Assembly: GCF_000341285.1 (NCBI RefSeq)
Contig: NW_005178452.1
Location: 62,001-126,000, forward strand
Direction: 5' to 3'
DNA length: 64,000 nt
DNA from: Galdieria sulphuraria
Taxonomy: Eukaryota; Rhodophyta; Bangiophyceae; Galdieriales; Galdieriaceae
Positions 44,716 through 55,600 of this stretch are shown one piece after another. The notes below the pieces were generated by a model. The model saw only the letters and a program-made list of their open reading frames with translations. It made no database searches and was not told the origin of the DNA. The stretch's first letter is position 1; every line of letters starts with the position of its first letter. Made by a program: the position numbers and the translations under genes.

Positions 44716-45201
44716 CGCAATCTCGAGAAAGGAATTCAAAAGGCCCAACTTAATTCCAAAAAAAATTTCATGCAACTCTTGTCATTTTCATAATGATCTA
44801 GTTTCAGAAACTGAATATCTTAAATTAGATCACAACATATCCGTCGTTATGAGAATAAATAGCTTTTTGAAGTCAAACAATATTTAAATGTTTCTGTAGG
44901 TTGAACAAAGCCTAATGATAGTGCATGAAAGTTTTGAGGCCAGATTCGTTCATCAATATCTTGAATTGTGGAAGACTGTGTATCATTTTCTAGTAAAAGT
45001 TGAATGTAACAGACATCTTTACATATATTCGACTTCGTATCTATTATACTTCGATTTTTTATTTAGACATTCTAGAGTATTCTTTCTTTTTGGTAAGCAC
45101 ATCCTTTCTATACAGGAGCTGTAAATGAATGATTTTCAAGAAGGACCTTGAAAAATTTCCAAAATGTCCCTGAAATAGTTGCCGAGCTTCCTCCTCCCTG
45201 T
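44716..45201. other. Divergent intergenic region
   Basis: About 490 bp between the FKBP start (minus) and the membrane-protein start (plus), expected to hold both promoters. The open frame at 44915-45124 plus is 69 codons with no motif. Nothing else recognised. Confidence 0.4.
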
Positions 45202-46665
45202 ATGGACCAAGCTGGGTCTTTCGTCTGTATCATATTCCTCGCCGCTTTGACGTTTCTGGAAACTAGCAGTTATGTCTGTGGAGAGTATCTGATCAATATG
45301 ACAAACTTTACTTTGGAGTACACAAGCGTTCCCAACTTAACAGTACAACACGAAGCTAGCATTCCGGGTCTGTTCTTGGGGTTGGCAAACTACGGCGATC
45401 ATAGAATCAAACAGACTATATTGTACGAAAGTGGCAAATTGAACCCTGCCTTTACTTGTTCCAACGCCTCAGAAAATAGTTGCTATGTTGTAGACAAGTT
45501 TCAAGATCGGTCGCTCTTCTACTTTGAGTTTCAGGCCTCATACAACTATTATCCAAGGGTCCCAAAAATAGAGTCTCAGACGCTGTCTGTTCTACTACAA
45601 GAAGGCCCAACGTTGGAAGCTGAAGATCTTCGGGATAGTTTGAGAAAGGGGATGTTTACTCTGTTTTATGGTTGTCCTCGTGCAGCAACTATTCCTAGTA
45701 CTCACCTTATCAAAGTGAATGTTCCGTTAGGCCAACCAGGAAGTAACCTCTCATTTTCGTTCTTAAAGGAATGCGGATGCGGAAGCCATCCTTATGCATA
45801 TCTTGTCCTTCAAGATGATCGAGGTGAAGAAGTGAATGAAAAAAGTGTAGTACTTGATCCGATGGTTTCCACATTTCAACTTTCTGTGGTGTTGAATTAT
45901 GGAGAAGCCGTTCAGTCCTTTGATACTCCTAAGTTGATTTATGATCATGATGTATACAATCTTCAAATATCCGGACAAGGTGCAGATAGAGGTGGGATCG
46001 TTCTGGGTGGTGAGAAAGTAACTTGGCTATTACAAGATGAATGTATCGGAAGTCTAGATGGGACTCCAAGGCTGGCCACCGTCTTCGTGCCAATTCCACC
46101 CTTTGAGCCACTAAGTATTCAATTTTCAAAGGACTGTGGTGGTGGAAGACCACGGGGTCTGTTTGTCGGATTCACTTCAAGTTCTTCTGAGATAGTGAAA
46201 GATGGCATTGTGCAACTGTCGCCGTTCACGTTGCTTAACGAGACAGACAAATTCTTGGAACTGTACTTATCTCTACAAGGTGAAACATCACCTCGCAGTA
46301 TGATGGTCGGACCTCCTATACTTGACATAGTAGATCCATCAGTTGTTTCTGGGAAGCTGATCTCAGATATGAAGACCCAACACTCCCTGAATCTTTATGA
46401 GGACCTTTTGAAAGTGGGAGACCAAAAGCCTGTCACTTTCAGTTTTATTTGCAAAAGAACCGGTCAAACTATAGTCGATATTTCTGTTCCCATTCGAAAT
46501 AGAGACAAAATTCATATGCAATTAGTCAAACGGTGCAAAGCTCCATCTGCCTTTAGGAATTCCACATATCTTACTGCAAGCAATATTACATTCATACTAA
46601 TCACGTTATTTGCATTTGTCTTAGGCGTTTGCGCAGTGAGGAAACTACGGCCTCAGAAGAACTAA
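45202..46665 (+). CDS. Type I membrane glycoprotein of unknown function
   Basis: Single exon, 487 residues. The N-terminal signal peptide (SFVCIIFLAALTFLE) starts at ATG 45202; the frame upstream lacks ATG. A large lumenal or extracellular part carries many N-x-S/T sites (NMT, NFT, NLT, NAS, NLS, NET, NST, NIT) and pairs of Cys in repeated beta-rich segments: KECGCG, DECIG, KDCGGG, ICKRTG, KRCKA. These suggest four or so beta-sandwich units of about 100 residues with similar ends (LSFSFLKECG and LSIQFSKDCG). One membrane span (ITFILITLFAFVLGVCAV) near the C-terminus is followed by a short basic tail. No known family recognised; it could be a cell-surface or Golgi protein. Confidence 0.7.
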   Translation: MDQAGSFVCIIFLAALTFLETSSYVCGEYLINMTNFTLEYTSVPNLTVQHEASIPGLFLGLANYGDHRIKQTILYESGKLNPAFTCSNASENSCYVVDKFQDRSLFYFEFQASYNYYPRVPKIESQTLSVLLQEGPTLEAEDLRDSLRKGMFTLFYGCPRAATIPSTHLIKVNVPLGQPGSNLSFSFLKECGCGSHPYAYLVLQDDRGEEVNEKSVVLDPMVSTFQLSVVLNYGEAVQSFDTPKLIYDHDVYNLQISGQGADRGGIVLGGEKVTWLLQDECIGSLDGTPRLATVFVPIPPFEPLSIQFSKDCGGGRPRGLFVGFTSSSSEIVKDGIVQLSPFTLLNETDKFLELYLSLQGETSPRSMMVGPPILDIVDPSVVSGKLISDMKTQHSLNLYEDLLKVGDQKPVTFSFICKRTGQTIVDISVPIRNRDKIHMQLVKRCKAPSAFRNSTYLTASNITFILITLFAFVLGVCAVRKLRPQKN

Positions 46666-46728
46666 ATGCAGTCTTCAAAAGTAACTTTTCTGAAATTTTG
46701 ATGACACAAATAAAAGACATAAATTTAC

Positions 46729-48228
46729 TCAAAGTTTTTGCACTTGCCCATTCTTTCTACCGATGCCTGGTTGTTTCAAAAATTCTCTTCGTTGACGAAT
46801 TTTTTCCCGAACGTCATCTGCAACATTAAGAGACAACAGCCACGGCAAGATATTTAACAACTCATTATCATTCATATCATCAACAAAGGACTCTATTGGA
46901 ATGGCATTATCGATATTATACACATACGCGGCTGGTGAATTATCTACAATAATAGTCTTGGAAAGATCTCGACCCAAGCTTGACAATTTCTTTACATAGC
47001 CGGACTGTACAGTATCATATTCACAGCTGTCACGAAATAAACGATGCGATGAAGGCAAAGGCTCTATATTTGCTGAGTCACAAAGCATGTCAATGACTGG
47101 GTCAGCATAGGCTGGTAAAGATGCTGTGAAGATGATAATTTCAAATATTTGGGAAACCTTGAAAAGTTAAGTTGAATGGTTAAGTACAAAGATAGTCCTT
47201 ACTTTCTGTAAAAACTCGTCGCACCATGGACGTTTCTTCACAAAAAGTGTCATTGATATGTTACTGATGTCCAAATTAAGAGTAAAATCCGACTCATGCT
47301 TGGAGTCATCAAAACTGCTGTGAACAAGAGTTTCATCTAAATCTAAAACCAGTGTTTTCCTTCCTTTCATCCTTTCACTTTGTATAGGAAGTAATGTGGA
47401 CGACCTTCGCTTGAGTAATGGAAGTGAAGCAAGTCTCGTCAAACCCTTCTCTAGCTTTCCAGTGTTGTCGTCATCCTTATCTACAGAGGATGCTATAAGA
47501 TGCTTCTTTATCGATATCTTAATAGCTTGTGCGTCCTCAGTATTGTTCTGCGAACCTCGTTTGCTACTCAACTTTAAAGACTCGTGGTCCCTCCTCATAT
47601 CTGAGTAAGGGCTTCTTCCGCTATTGTTTGTAGCCTTCCCTCCAATATTATTAGGGTCATTTAACTCAGAAGGAGCCGTGCAGGATACAAGACAAAATAA
47701 CTTCAGTATTGAATTCACAATGTTATGAGAGCTATTGTATGCGGGTTGGTTCACTGACTCCTCCTGGGCTACGTGCAAGAGTTCTAAATCCCTTGCCAAA
47801 TTAACTGAGGTACCTCCTGCTCGGGGACTATTAAGAAAACTCCTACTTCTTCTTCTTCGTCGACGTCGACTAGAAGACTCGCTGTGGCTGGACACGTCTG
47901 AGGTCCTCGAGGCCTCCTCCTTCTTTCCCTCGTTTTCTTCCACTCGTTCCGCATCGCATTTGTCGTCTAATAGTTTAGGGTTCACGACTTCCTCCTCAAT
48001 CTCTTCGTCCTCGTCCGTTTTAAGTCTTGAGAAATCGAGAGATTGAAGTCCTGAGGGACGTCGCAGTGACTTTGTGGAAGCCTCTAAGGTGGCCAACAGA
48101 AAACCTTCATCTGGACCTGGTAGGTCTAGAAGAAGACGTTCTATACTTTCTCTGGAGTCAAAAGACTGTTCATTGCTGCAAGTCCTCGTTCCTGAACCAA
48201 CCACTCCTGAGCTCTCATCTGCTTCCAT
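46729..48228 (-). CDS. SCP/FCP1-like CTD phosphatase
   Basis: HAD-family protein phosphatase; relatives dephosphorylate the RNA polymerase II C-terminal domain. Exons are 48228-47203 and 47157-46729, giving 484 residues. The catalytic DxDxT motif is in LVLDLDETLVHSSF, about residue 295; KKRPWCDEFL, IIFTASLPAYADPVIDML, LFRDSC and IIVDNSPAAY follow in the order of small CTD phosphatases. The N-terminal 280 residues are acidic and Ser-rich with a seven-Arg run (SSSRRRRRRRSRSF) that could be a nuclear signal. The C-terminal 35 residues are basic. Which substrate it acts on is not visible. Divergent from MFAP1, 76 bp between starts. Confidence 0.93.
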
Positions 48229-48304
48229 CCCAATTCCTTGAGCTCATTCGATTAGCAACTGTTTGCAACATAAGAATTGTTTTTCATAATTGCCGACGCT
48301 TTTT

Positions 48305-49633
48305 ATGGCAAACAGTTCGAAACCGAAAGAAAGATATTGGCCTGGAAAGGTGCCGGAATATGCATTGAAACACTGGGAAGACGAGGAAGATGACTTTTTC
48401 AACTTGATAGCGCCGCAAAAGCTTCAGCAGAAATCTGTGACCGCTAGTGGAAAAGTAGCCGCACCAAATTTCTTGGAAGGTAGTGGGAACTCATCTCCTA
48501 GTCATCACTCTCGTGTCGACAATGTGAAACAGCGGAATGAATCAAACACGGAGTCAGCACTAGAGCGAAGAGCAAGAATTAAAGCTCAAGTTTTGCGCAA
48601 GAGACAGACAGAACCGGACCTGCTGGATAAGCAAAATGTTCTTGGACTTGATAACCGTGAAAACTATCAAGGGTTGCCGGAAAGAAAAGTTATACAACAG
48701 AGAAAGTTTCAGCAGGAAGCCTCTGATTCGTCACAGGGCTCGTCGTCGAGCCACGAGTACCTAAGTGAAGACGACAGTGGGGATAGTGAGGCGTCAAAGG
48801 AGGAAGAGGCGGATGAGGAGACTGTAGAGGACTTTCCGCGTTTATGGCGTCCAGTATTTGTAAATAAGAATCAGCGAGAAACTGTCGAAGAACGAGAGAA
48901 GATTGAACAGGATGCTGAACGAGAAAAGCAAGCTCGTGACTCAAGGAAAGAGTTCAGGAGGCAACAAGCGCATTCAGTCGTAACTCAAACTGCAGCTGAA
49001 ACAAAGAGCAGTTCTGTGAAAGACGACGTTGACTTAGACGATTTAGGACTGGAGTTACCTGACGACAAAGATCGAGAAGCCGAATATGAGTTAGAGTTGA
49101 TGAAGTGGAAGATACGTGAGCTTCGAAGACTTCAAAGGGAGCACGATCGCGATGAAGAGCGGAAGAGAGAGCTGAGGGAAATTGAACGAAGACGGAATAT
49201 GTCGGAAGAAGAAAGGAAAAAAGAGGATCAGGAGAGGTTACGCAGAGATGAAAAGTTACGAGAAGAGAAACCCAAGATGGCGTTCCTTCAGAAATACTAT
49301 CATAAAGGTGTCTTCTTCATGGAACAAGACGATAGTGGTCGCTACAAGGAAGATATTTATAATCGTAATTTTATGGAAGGCACGGAAGAGGATCTTGTTG
49401 ATCGCACTTATCTCCCCAAGGTTATGCAAACTCGCCGAGGACAGTTTGGTTTCAAGGGTCGAACCAAATATACTCATTTAACAAATGAGGATACTACTTT
49501 TGGTACAACGTACGGAAACAAGAAACCCGAACTGTCTCGGGATGAACTTGAGCTTATTCGCAAGAGGAAAGCTTCTGAGCTTAAAGGCTCCGATTCAGTC
49601 TTTGAACGACCACGTGGCCCGAAGAAGGTATAA
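48305..49633 (+). CDS. MFAP1: Spliceosomal protein MFAP1
   Basis: Component of the spliceosomal B complex despite its old name (microfibrillar-associated protein 1). Single exon, 442 residues. The N-terminus has RYWPGKVPEYA as in plant and animal MFAP1. A very charged middle (RERDEERKRELREIERRR type) is followed by the diagnostic C-terminus: MAFLQKYYHKGVFFMEQDD, YLPKVMQTRRGQFGFKGRTKYTHL, TTFGTTYG and VFERPRGPKK. Two spliceosomal genes in this window (with BUD13 at 27 kb) fit an organism that has kept many introns, unlike the nearly intronless Cyanidioschyzon. Confidence 0.95.
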   Translation: MANSSKPKERYWPGKVPEYALKHWEDEEDDFFNLIAPQKLQQKSVTASGKVAAPNFLEGSGNSSPSHHSRVDNVKQRNESNTESALERRARIKAQVLRKRQTEPDLLDKQNVLGLDNRENYQGLPERKVIQQRKFQQEASDSSQGSSSSHEYLSEDDSGDSEASKEEEADEETVEDFPRLWRPVFVNKNQRETVEEREKIEQDAEREKQARDSRKEFRRQQAHSVVTQTAAETKSSSVKDDVDLDDLGLELPDDKDREAEYELELMKWKIRELRRLQREHDRDEERKRELREIERRRNMSEEERKKEDQERLRRDEKLREEKPKMAFLQKYYHKGVFFMEQDDSGRYKEDIYNRNFMEGTEEDLVDRTYLPKVMQTRRGQFGFKGRTKYTHLTNEDTTFGTTYGNKKPELSRDELELIRKRKASELKGSDSVFERPRGPKKV

Positions 49634-49768
49634 ACGTATCGTATGAAAACTTTTAGATGTTTTTGGGTTATTTTTATCAACCATTGATCAACTAGATTCA
49701 TTTCTTTTCTATGGTTACAATGCAATTTCTTCTTTTCTTCGTACAGATATATTTATGTTTGTGACTTT

Positions 49769-50908
49769 TCATTCTTTGGGAGCTACTTCTTTCGAAGAAA
49801 ATGCTGAGGGTGAGAAAGTTTCAAAAATTGGGAGTACGTATTCTCGGTAGTAATTAGTGCTGGAAGTACTGCTACCCTTACTAACTGCCTTACAATCCTT
49901 AGAGCATGTGTAGACCAATATAGTGGACAGAGACATGAAGAGATGACCATCCTCTAAGAATGGAATTTGTATGTTACTTTTCTTTGCACCCATTTTCAGA
50001 TAATATAAAAACTGAGACATTAATTGAAGTTCAAACACTCTTTCTGAGTCACAACTTTGGCAACGAGGTATTTTCGACACCATAGCTTTGTTCCATTTTG
50101 ACCACGGAGTAATAAGCGGTGATCCATTAAACTGATATCGTACACACTGGTTAGGACAATGCTCCATTCTCTTGTAGTATCTCCATTCTTCTTTCTGTAT
50201 CTCCGCAAAGAAAGACATTCCATCAACATCGAAGTCTTCGCACGTCTGTTCTCGCGCATTCTGATAAAACTGTGTCCGAAGGAATTGAATATGTGGATCA
50301 ATCTCGTGTTCTTTCTCATTTTGCGCTTCTTCCACTACCTCCAAAAGAATCTGTGGCAAACACAATTCGCTATTCCAAGCACTCGATAGATGACTGTCCA
50401 TATTTCTGTATTTTGTGGAAGAACACGTTTCCCTCTTCGGAGTCAAAGAAAGGGAAAAATATGTCCAGTTTTCAAAGAGTTGCTCAAATTCACTGCTTGT
50501 TAACGTGGCATCCTTGTTTGCATTACTGTTCCAGCTGTCTTCAAAAGTACCAAAATCTTCCCAAATTGGTTGTTTCTCCTTAACTTTCAACGCACCTTGA
50601 AGAGGCTTCTTCCTAACCAGACTCCTTAAAAGAATCCAACCATCAGGAGTCCGCAAGCAATCCTCCTTCACACAAACCAATAAATACAAGAATCTGTCCA
50701 AGTCCTCTTCATAAGAAGTAGCGCACTGAAACAAGAACACAACTTTCTCTGCACTGTTGCAACGTGGGCAACAAAAAAGCCGTGTGTCAGGTCTGTCCTC
50801 CCCATACCATGTCGGTCTTCCACCCAAAAAGCAGGTGTCCTTTTCAAACTCGGTTGTTTGGCAACTTTTTGGGACTCCAAGTAAAACAGCTTCATTCTCC
50901 ATCGTCAT
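49769..50908 (-). CDS. PDCD2: PDCD2-family protein (ribosome-assembly chaperone for uS5)
   Basis: Single exon, about 380 residues from ATG 50908 (a second ATG is at 50902). Family features: LLGVPKSC, FLGGRPTWYGEDRP near the start, CPRC with a second Cys pair in LFQCATSYEEDLDRFLYLLVC, and FRSLV-like LLRSLVRKKP. The PDCD2_C part has DVDGMSFFAEIQKEEWRYYKRMEHCPNQCVRYQF and RCQSCDSERVFELQLMSQFLYYL. These match the two halves of PDCD2/PDCD2L. In yeast and animals the family escorts ribosomal protein uS5. Whether this is the PDCD2 or the PDCD2L type is not clear; no MYND finger is visible. Confidence 0.88.
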   Translation of the reverse strand: MTMENEAVLLGVPKSCQTTEFEKDTCFLGGRPTWYGEDRPDTRLFCCPRCNSAEKVVFLFQCATSYEEDLDRFLYLLVCVKEDCLRTPDGWILLRSLVRKKPLQGALKVKEKQPIWEDFGTFEDSWNSNANKDATLTSSEFEQLFENWTYFSLSLTPKRETCSSTKYRNMDSHLSSAWNSELCLPQILLEVVEEAQNEKEHEIDPHIQFLRTQFYQNAREQTCEDFDVDGMSFFAEIQKEEWRYYKRMEHCPNQCVRYQFNGSPLITPWSKWNKAMVSKIPRCQSCDSERVFELQLMSQFLYYLKMGAKKSNIQIPFLEDGHLFMSLSTILVYTCSKDCKAVSKGSSTSSTNYYREYVLPIFETFSPSAFSSKEVAPKE

Positions 50909-51240
50909 GCATTTACTACGCAACTACAGAAATGAAGAGACAAGATTTTCCACTGAGCACAAAATGATGGTTCTCAAATCTTTCATTATTATTTTCTTTG
51001 CATTGGTATATTGAAATCTATTCAAGTTCCTATAGAATTTGGAGAACGAAAGATACTGAAACGAAGCATCGAGCATACAACTTTACTCGACCATGAGTGG
51101 ATTGTGCCACTCCAAAGAGGATATTTAGGCCTATGCAACTCGCCAAAGAGTTTGCAAAGGCAAAACTAGAGGAATAGAAAAACCAAGAGTTGACAAAATT
51201 TATTTTCATTTATTGTTTGTTGATCGAATCGGATATTAAA
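50909..51240. other. Divergent intergenic region
   Basis: About 330 bp between the PDCD2 start (minus) and the eIF6 start (plus). AT-rich just before eIF6. No open frame or motif worth naming. Confidence 0.4.
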
Positions 51241-51981
51241 ATGGCCATTCGATGCCAGTTTGAGAGTAGTAGTGAAGTCGGTGTCTTCGCAAAGTTGACA
51301 AGTGGTTACTGTTTAGTTTCCGTAGGCTCTTCAGAAAACTTTTATTCAGTTTTTGAAGGAGAGCTTGCTGACCATATTCCTGTCATTCATACCACTGTTG
51401 GAGGAGGCTGTCGTTGCATTGGTCGCCTGGCTGTCGGCAATAGACGTGGCTTACTGCTTCCCAACTCTACAACAGATCAGGAACTCCTTCATATTCGCAA
51501 TAGTCTTCCAGATTCTGTTGTAGTTCAGCGTTGCGAAGAGCGTCTTAATGCCCTAGGAAACTGCATCGTGACTAACGATTACGTCGCCTTGGTTCATCCC
51601 GATTTGGACCGTGAAACAGAGGAGTTGATAGCGGACGTTTTGGGGGTTACTGTTTTCAGACAAGACATTGCTGGGGAGGCATTGGTAGGAAGTTATTGTT
51701 GTTTAACGAACCAGGGAGGCTTGGTTCATCCACTCACCCCAATTGAAGACCAAGATGAGTTGTCTACTCTTATAAGGGTTCCTTTAGTGGCCGGAACAAT
51801 CAACAGAGGCAGTGAGGTTATTGGAGCAGGACTAGTTGCGAACGATTGGAGTGCTTTTTGTGGTTTGGATACCACTTCAACAGAATTATCAGTTGTGGAA
51901 AGTATTTTTCGACTTCGCGATATGGAACCTGTTTCATTTATGAGTGAAGCAAAGCCATCACTGATAGAAAATCTTGCTTGA
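51241..51981 (+). CDS. EIF6: Translation initiation factor eIF6
   Basis: Anti-association factor that keeps the 60S subunit from joining 40S and acts in 60S maturation in the nucleolus. Single exon, 246 residues, the usual length. The start [21 protein letters not shown] matches the family (normally MA-x-R-x-QFE-N-S-NEIGVF). [56 protein letters not shown] and [14 protein letters not shown] are all conserved pentein repeats. ATG 51241 is chosen although the frame runs upstream, because it lies at the family start. Confidence 0.98.
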   Translation: MAIRCQFESSSEVGVFAKLTSGYCLVSVGSSENFYSVFEGELADHIPVIHTTVGGGCRCIGRLAVGNRRGLLLPNSTTDQELLHIRNSLPDSVVVQRCEERLNALGNCIVTNDYVALVHPDLDRETEELIADVLGVTVFRQDIAGEALVGSYCCLTNQGGLVHPLTPIEDQDELSTLIRVPLVAGTINRGSEVIGAGLVANDWSAFCGLDTTSTELSVVESIFRLRDMEPVSFMSEAKPSLIENLA

Positions 51982-52248
51982 GTTTGCGTTATTAAAAGTC
52001 TTGAAGCTTGTGCTTGCAATACAAGCTGAACCAAAGGGATTGAATATTTGACGAAAAGCTTCGAGTTTTCGTACACACGTCGACATATGAAAGCGTTATG
52101 CTGTAAACTATTCGCACAGGAAGAGAAAAGTTTTCAAGTTTGTCTTTGGACTTTTCGTTATTGAGAAGTTGGCGGAAACATGACATAGTTGTGGAAACAA
52201 ATAAAGCTTTTGTTTGGTAAACTGGTCATTCTGGCTATCGAAACAAAA

Positions 52249-52467
52249 TCATTTTTTGCCTTTTGTCTTCAACTGCTCTTGGGCTGCTTTCAGTTTCGCC
52301 TGTTCTTCCTTCTGTTTCTTTTTGTATTCCAAGTCTTCCTAGAAGCAAAATGACACATTTCGAAAACATCTGACACGAATCATATCTCACAATACCTCTG
52401 TTAACTCTTTCGATGAGGGCTTCGGCTTTTTTAAGGGCTTCGCTTTGCCACCGTCCCTACCAACCAT
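52249..52467 (-). CDS. TMA7: TMA7 (translation machinery-associated protein 7)
   Basis: Very small ribosome-associated protein. Exons are 52467-52396 and 52338-52249, giving 53 residues, below the size limit of simple gene finding. It starts MVGRDGGKAKPLKKPKP, matches the family pattern M-x-GR-x-GGK-x-KPLK, continues with ELTEEDLEYKKKQKEEQAKL and ends KTKGKK. The 57-nt intron interrupts it after ELTE, between Glu codons. Its exact role is unknown; yeast mutants have altered translation. It sits downstream of eIF6 on the other strand. Confidence 0.88.
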
Positions 52468-52583
52468 GTTATGGTATACAACACAAATTGATCAATATCA
52501 CCAACTGCAAAATTAAAATGCGTGTAGAGGTCTTTTCGTTAGTGATTTGGAGCATCGAACAAGCAGATTCAGTTTTACAAAAG

Positions 52584-53122
52584 TTACTCCGTGGAATAGG
52601 ATGAGGCTCTTATTGCATCGACAATATCTCTAACAGAAAAGTCATCGAAATTTTCGTTAAAGAAGAAAAAATACCAACAATATTTCCACGATGGCAAGGA
52701 CTACTATAGTATAATCACCAAAAACGGGTAATATTGATACGTAGCCTATATCTTCGAACCTGCAAACAAGTTGTGAGTGTATCTGCAAACTGAAGATTCA
52801 AGAACCCTTACTTGTCTTGGAAACGCAGAAATTTCTCATTGTAGGAAGGAGCCAAAACAGGAAATAAGATGAACGATAGAGAATACGACTCTTCTAGTTC
52901 TCTTACGAGTGCCATCTCTGAATCGTTGCTTGAGTCTTCATCAATGACTAGAAAGGCAACAGGTTGTGAGTTCTCTTCCACTAAGATATAATCCTATTCT
53001 CATAAAGTTAGGTTTTAATTCAGCAGTGCACCCTTTTTACTGACAGCTACGGCATCATCAATTTCTGTTATTACAGGTTAGCATCATTTTACGTCATGTT
53101 GCTTCGACCAACCTCGTAGCAT
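52584..53122 (-). CDS. Small unknown protein encoded by five exons
   Basis: My model joins 53122-53113, 53064-53045, 52993-52812, 52759-52679 and 52629-52584 into 112 residues, a multiple of three with introns of 48-52 nt. The protein reads MLREIDDAVADYILVEENSQ, then an acidic piece (LVIDEDSSNDSE), then LSFILFPVLAPSYNEKFL and FEDIGYVSILPVFGDYTIVV. It is not recognised. The last three exons are secure by open frame; the first two (10 and 20 nt) rest on splice sites only, and one donor is GTCAGT. If they are wrong, translation might start at ATG 52915, giving 76 residues. It looks like a soluble folded domain and not a membrane protein. Confidence 0.5.
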
Positions 53123-54029
53123 AAAATGAGTCTGCAAAATTGTTGTGTATATACTTTCCTTTCTTCTTCGATTTACTAACAATATTTTTGTGTCTTGCAT
53201 TGCTTTTTATCTTTGAGAAATAAGAGTGTCTTTGTCTTCGGCTTAAAAAGAAAGCGCCAAAATGAAGAATCTCCCTTTTTCTGCCAAGTCTCCAAAAGCG
53301 GAAAAATCAACGAGTCTTTTAAAATTGCATCATTCTGAAGGTCGCAGCTTACCGATTCTTTAGACCTTTAAGTTTTCATTGAAAGGTTACAAACCAGTAG
53401 GTCTTCAGGTGTTGTCGTATTCGAAAGTTTGCATTGAACAGAAACTTTCACCATATCATCTTCACGTTTGTCATTATTGACATAACTTTCGTTAACTTCT
53501 TTGACAGACTACTTTCAAAGTGACAAATGGACACTTTGTCACACCATGCTTGAAAAGAAAGAATGTTTACTCAAAACGGTGAGAGGGCTGTTGGATCCTA
53601 CTGTGATGTTATACTACGAAACGGGAGTGTTAACTAGTCTTTAGAAAGTCCCTTTTGAACCAAGTCTGCAAAAGTGACGGCAAAAAGCGTGCTCTGTAAC
53701 AAAGATTCTCAAAAAAAAACTTGTCTCATATAGAAAAGTATTCTAGGACATGAGCTATATTACAGTTTGCAAATAGATATTCTCAACTTTTCCTCACACG
53801 TAGTCGCTTCCACAAACTAGTTTCGAGAAGCAGTAGTTTCTCAAGCTGCACGTAGGCCATTCAACATAGACTTGTTCCAATAACACTAACTTGATATATA
53901 TAATGGTTTCTCAAAATCTCTACATTTCCATTACAATCGATTGAAATACTACGACCTGGAGTTATACGGGGCTGTTTCTACATCTTCCGCAACAACTTTC
54001 TTAGGCTCGGTTTGCTTGTCTGTTTTAAA
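53123..54029. other. Intergenic region with one small hairpin
   Basis: About 900 bp upstream of NAA10. It contains an inverted repeat of 8 bp (GTGACAAA/TTTGTCAC, 7-nt loop) at 53520-53542. No open frame of note, no tRNA boxes, no longer repeat. Both neighbouring genes have their starts here, so promoters are expected. Confidence 0.4.
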
Positions 54030-54581
54030 ATGGTGAATATAAGAAGAGCAACGGTAACTATTGTTTTTTATTTTATATGTTTTTTGAAACTCTTGTCTTT
54101 GTAGCCTGAAGACTTGTTTGCCATGCAAACGTGTAACTTGTTGTGTCTTCCCGAAAATTATCAGTTTAAGTACTATTTGTATCATTTGTTGTCTTGGCCA
54201 CAGTTATTATTTGTCGCAGAAAACTTTGACAAGAAGATCGTCGGATATGTTCTGGCAAAGATGGAGGAAGATGCTGTAGAGCCACACGGACATATTACTT
54301 CTTTGGCTGTTTTGAGACATTATCGGAAGCTAGGCATCGCGCGAAAGTTGATGGAAGCTGCTCATCGCGAAATGCAGGTTCTTTTTGGTGCTGTGTACTG
54401 TTCTCTTCACGTAAGAGTGACGAACGTTGCTGCTCAACACCTTTATATGGAGTCGTTATCGTATCAAATCCATGACGTCGAGGCGAAATATTATGCTGAC
54501 GGAGAGGATGCGTACGACATGAGATGTATATTTAAAGAACGTTCTGGGAAGAGGATTTCAAAGAATCATACTATAAATTGA
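54030..54581 (+). CDS. NAA10: N-alpha-acetyltransferase 10 (NatA catalytic subunit, ARD1)
   Basis: Acetylates N-termini of nascent proteins at the ribosome. Exons are 54030-54053 and 54105-54581, giving 166 residues. The start MVNIRRAT joins [20 protein letters not shown], as in human [44 protein letters not shown] (acetyl-CoA loop R-x-x-G-x-A), [15 protein letters not shown] and [11 protein letters not shown] are all family landmarks. The 24-nt first exon is needed for the conserved N-terminus. The C-terminal tail is short and lacks the acidic, disordered extension of animals. Confidence 0.97.
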
Positions 54582-55600
54582 GATAGAGCAAGGTTTGACC
54601 TTTGTTTGCAATGAAACAAAGACACTCAGCGAAAGATCTCGTCTTTTATTGAAGTAAAATTTCAGAGATCCAATTGCGACCGTTTCGTTAGTTTTAAGGC
54701 ACATGAAAAGGACTCGTATAATTCTTGCGTGTCTTTGAGCACTTTGGACTCCACGTCAAAATGAATATGACAGAAGATAACTTCCCAGATGATATCCCAA
54801 GGTATATATATAGAAAGAGAGAAATGCCATCAGCAGATTTCGCTGCTATAAAAAATTATAGGCTTTGAATCCAACCACAATTAGATGATTTAAGAGCACT
54901 CAAGCCGTTTAGCGAATATTCTTCGTGAACTTTTAGTCTTCAAATAGTCAGTTACATTTCGTTCGAAGCTTTCAACTTCCAAGACAAAGTTTGAAGGTGT
55001 GGAACTGATCGAGAGAATGATTACGAATAGCGCTACGAAACATTTATATTCTATTCATTTCGTTGGTCTCTCAAACAGATTTATCGTTACAAGACTGGAC
55101 TAATACTACGAGAGACTCTTTTGCATTCTGTAATGCTGACCAACAGTGCTGCTAGCTTTAAGCGCATGAAATTCTTTTCCATGGCTACGCTAAGACTCCT
55201 GCCCAGATATAGCTCCAATGCTTAGCTTTCCAAGCAGACATGGTGGAAAATTTAAGCTTCAAGTAGATTTTTATCATCAATCTGTGTATATCACTAATAT
55301 GAAAAGGTTTATAACAAGTCGATAAGAACTAGCTTCGCCGAATTGTTGATACCTTTCATTTCAAAGTAGCCATCACAGACCTTTAATAAGCTATACTTTG
55401 TTTTTCTGGCCATTCCCAAAAAAAGCAACTCAACCCATCTTCAATATTCTATGGAAACTGAATAAGTAAAGTCCAAGATGCTCAACGTGCTGACAATAGT
55501 AATTGAGGAGGACAATCCCAACGCAACGATGATTTAGATCAAAATGGCCCAATAGCACATTAATACTTGACGTTTCGCCACGTAGCCAAGAACTTGAAGC
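54582..55600. other. Intergenic region, no feature recognised
   Basis: About 1 kb between NAA10 and the apyrase gene, both plus. A TATATATA run occurs near 54805. Short frames on the minus strand (55430-55734) mirror the apyrase first exon. No tRNA, snRNA or repeat recognised. Confidence 0.4.
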
